NCBI RefSeq assembly: GCF_002262885.1 | Contig: NZ_NKYF01000001.1 | Span: 1 to 64,000, forward strand | Source of the DNA: Pseudonocardia sp. MH-G8 | Lineage (GTDB): Bacteria; Actinomycetota; Actinomycetes; Mycobacteriales; Pseudonocardiaceae | DNA length: 64,000 nt | Direction of reading: 5' to 3' | Shown: one piece after another, positions 63,243-64,000 of the stretch | Position numbering within the stretch: position 1 is the stretch's first letter | Layout of the letters: every line of letters starts with the position of its first letter | The notes under the pieces: model-generated | What the model saw: the letters and a program-made list of their open reading frames with translations, nothing else | The model's database searches: none | What the model was told of the DNA's origin: nothing | Translations under genes and position numbers: made by a program

Positions 63243-63326
63243 GTCCGAGTGGCGGAATGGCAGACGCGCTAGCTTGAGGTGCTAGTCCCCGTGTAGGGGG
63301 TGGGGGTTCAAGTCCCCCCTCGGACA
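63243..63326 (+). tRNA. tRNA-Leu (anticodon GAG)
   Basis: Class II cloverleaf. Acceptor arm GTCCGAG pairs with CTCGGAC. The anticodon stem CTAGC (63269-63273) pairs with GCTAG (63281-63285) around the loop TTGAGGT, giving GAG at 63276-63278. A long variable arm (TCCCC/GGGGG) and a T-arm GGGGG-TTCAAGT-CCCCC follow. CCA is not encoded. The 3' half overlaps the end of a recombinase remnant on the other strand. Confidence 0.93.
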
Positions 63327-63825
63327 CACGCGCTAACCACACGTGGAGCGAGTCGAACGTCGACCGCTCGCTCCCGTGGTTGGTATCTCAGCTCCAGTCG
63401 AAGATCCCTGTAGAGCCGCTCCAGGCTCTCCGGCTTCGCGCCCTTCAGCGCTGCGCCGACGTCACCCAACGCATCGCTCATCGCGTAGACCTCGGCATCG
63501 GTGACCGCGTACGGCGCGGGCGCGCCGTCAGGTTCGGCCTGCGCCGCAGCCCGCTGCGCGTGCGCCTCGTTGATCGCGTCGACAACGGCGCCCGGGTCGA
63601 TCCCCGGCCGCGATCGCATTCTGGAACCGCCTGAGCCGCTTCCCGGCGTCGGAGAGCCGCTTCTTCGCCGTCTCCCGCTCACTCGACTTGCCCTCACCGT
63701 CCTGTGAGGCGCCGGCGTCGCGACGATCCGATCGACGTTGCGCCGGTCGAACAGGTGACCGATCCACGCGTTCAGCGGCTCCACAACGTCGTACTCACGC
63801 AGGTTGACCGTCCGCGGGTTCTGTC
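63308..63825 (-). pseudogene. C-terminal remnant of a large serine recombinase, frameshifted
   Basis: In one frame the strand reads NPRTVNLREYDVVEPLNAW, then IGHLFDRRNVDRIVAT. A second frame continues ASQDGEGKSSERETAKKRLS, then DAGKRLRRFQNAIAAG. The first frame resumes at IDPGAVVDAINEAHAQRAAA and reads YAMSDALGDVGAALKGAKPE, then LYRDLRLELRY, to VVSACVRGGT at the stop (63308-63310). This is the order of the C-terminal part of actinobacterial recombinase-family integrases, so at least two frameshifts have broken it. The catalytic N-terminal domain is absent from the window. The last codons lie inside tRNA-Leu, as expected for an integrase next to its attachment site. The left limit is my reading, as the upstream frame fades near 63825. 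Confidence 0.75.
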
Positions 63826-63887
63826 ACCAGCCCACGATCAGGACGAAGCCGAGACGCCGATTCACGCCTTCGCTGTGCTGCCCAAAT

Positions 63888-64000
63888 CACCCCTGCCCGG
63901 TGAAAATGGCCGGCTCGCCGAGGAAACCAGGAGTGACCTCGAGCTGCAGCTCGTCCAGCGCCTCCCCGAGCGACAACGCGATCGTGAACGTGGTCGACCT
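63888..64000 (-). CDS. Partial frame at window edge, C-terminus of unknown protein
   Basis: From the window edge one minus-strand frame reads TTFTIALSLGEALDELQLE, then VTPGFLGEPAIFTGQG, and a stop at 63888-63890. The composition looks protein-like, but only 37 residues are visible and I recognise no family. It could also be part of the decayed integrated element. Confidence 0.3.

Overview
The window is high-GC actinobacterial DNA, most likely from Pseudonocardia or a close relative. Signs of this are the strong GC bias at third codon positions, frequent GTG starts, an F420-dependent luciferase-like oxidoreductase, the actinobacterial trio SCO1664 / DUF3090 / MSMEG_4193-type phosphomutase, a DUF574 methyltransferase, a DUF5703 protein and a GylR-like glycerol operon. 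The genus is inferred from gene content; no rRNA is present to confirm it.

Left end (1-11.7 kb): a catabolic island for an aromatic compound, probably methoxylated. It holds an AAHS-type MFS transporter and an ACMSD-type amidohydrolase on the minus strand. On the plus strand are two paralogous tetrahydrofolate-dependent O-demethylases of the GcvT/DesA/LigM family, an AraC regulator, a fumarylacetoacetate-hydrolase family enzyme, a type I extradiol dioxygenase and an acetoacetyl-CoA synthetase-like ligase. The first demethylase is fused in frame to a complete FolD, so one polypeptide appears to remove a methyl group onto THF and oxidise the one-carbon unit. This is the most unusual gene in the window. 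The two demethylase genes share a 13-bp upstream motif.

11.9-19.9 kb: an MGT-type glycosyltransferase, then a 0.95-kb gene-free stretch full of palindromes, a ribose/fructose-type sugar ABC operon, a small ABM-domain protein, TerC and a SCO6745-family protein.

19.9-30.7 kb: a 94-residue protein built of three perfect-length 24-residue repeats, overlapping a JmjC/ROX-type 2-oxoglutarate hydroxylase gene. This is a candidate substrate-enzyme pair. Then come an AraC/metallo-beta-lactamase divergent pair, an App1-type phosphatase, a Gph-like HAD phosphatase, a LysR / M20 peptidase / MFS group and a GntP permease converging on an FCD-type GntR regulator.

31-38.7 kb: glycerol catabolism. A GylR-like IclR regulator is divergent from glpF-glpK-glpD, with a clear promoter and palindromic operator candidate. 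A second complete glycerol kinase lies on the regulator's side.

38.7-63.2 kb: mostly ordinary chromosomal genes. They include a PLP dehydratase, FAD enzymes, a DHA2 drug exporter, a degenerate Uma2 nuclease, gnd, a MocR regulator divergent from a B3/B4-domain protein, a maltose-type ABC operon with a LacI-type operator, the DUF3090 trio, a QorR-like HxlR switch, uppP, aldo-keto reductases, an M20/SDR pair and a DUF574 methyltransferase.

Right end (63.2-64 kb): tRNA-Leu(GAG). The frameshifted C-terminal remnant of a serine recombinase on the opposite strand ends inside the tRNA gene, marking a former or decayed integration site.
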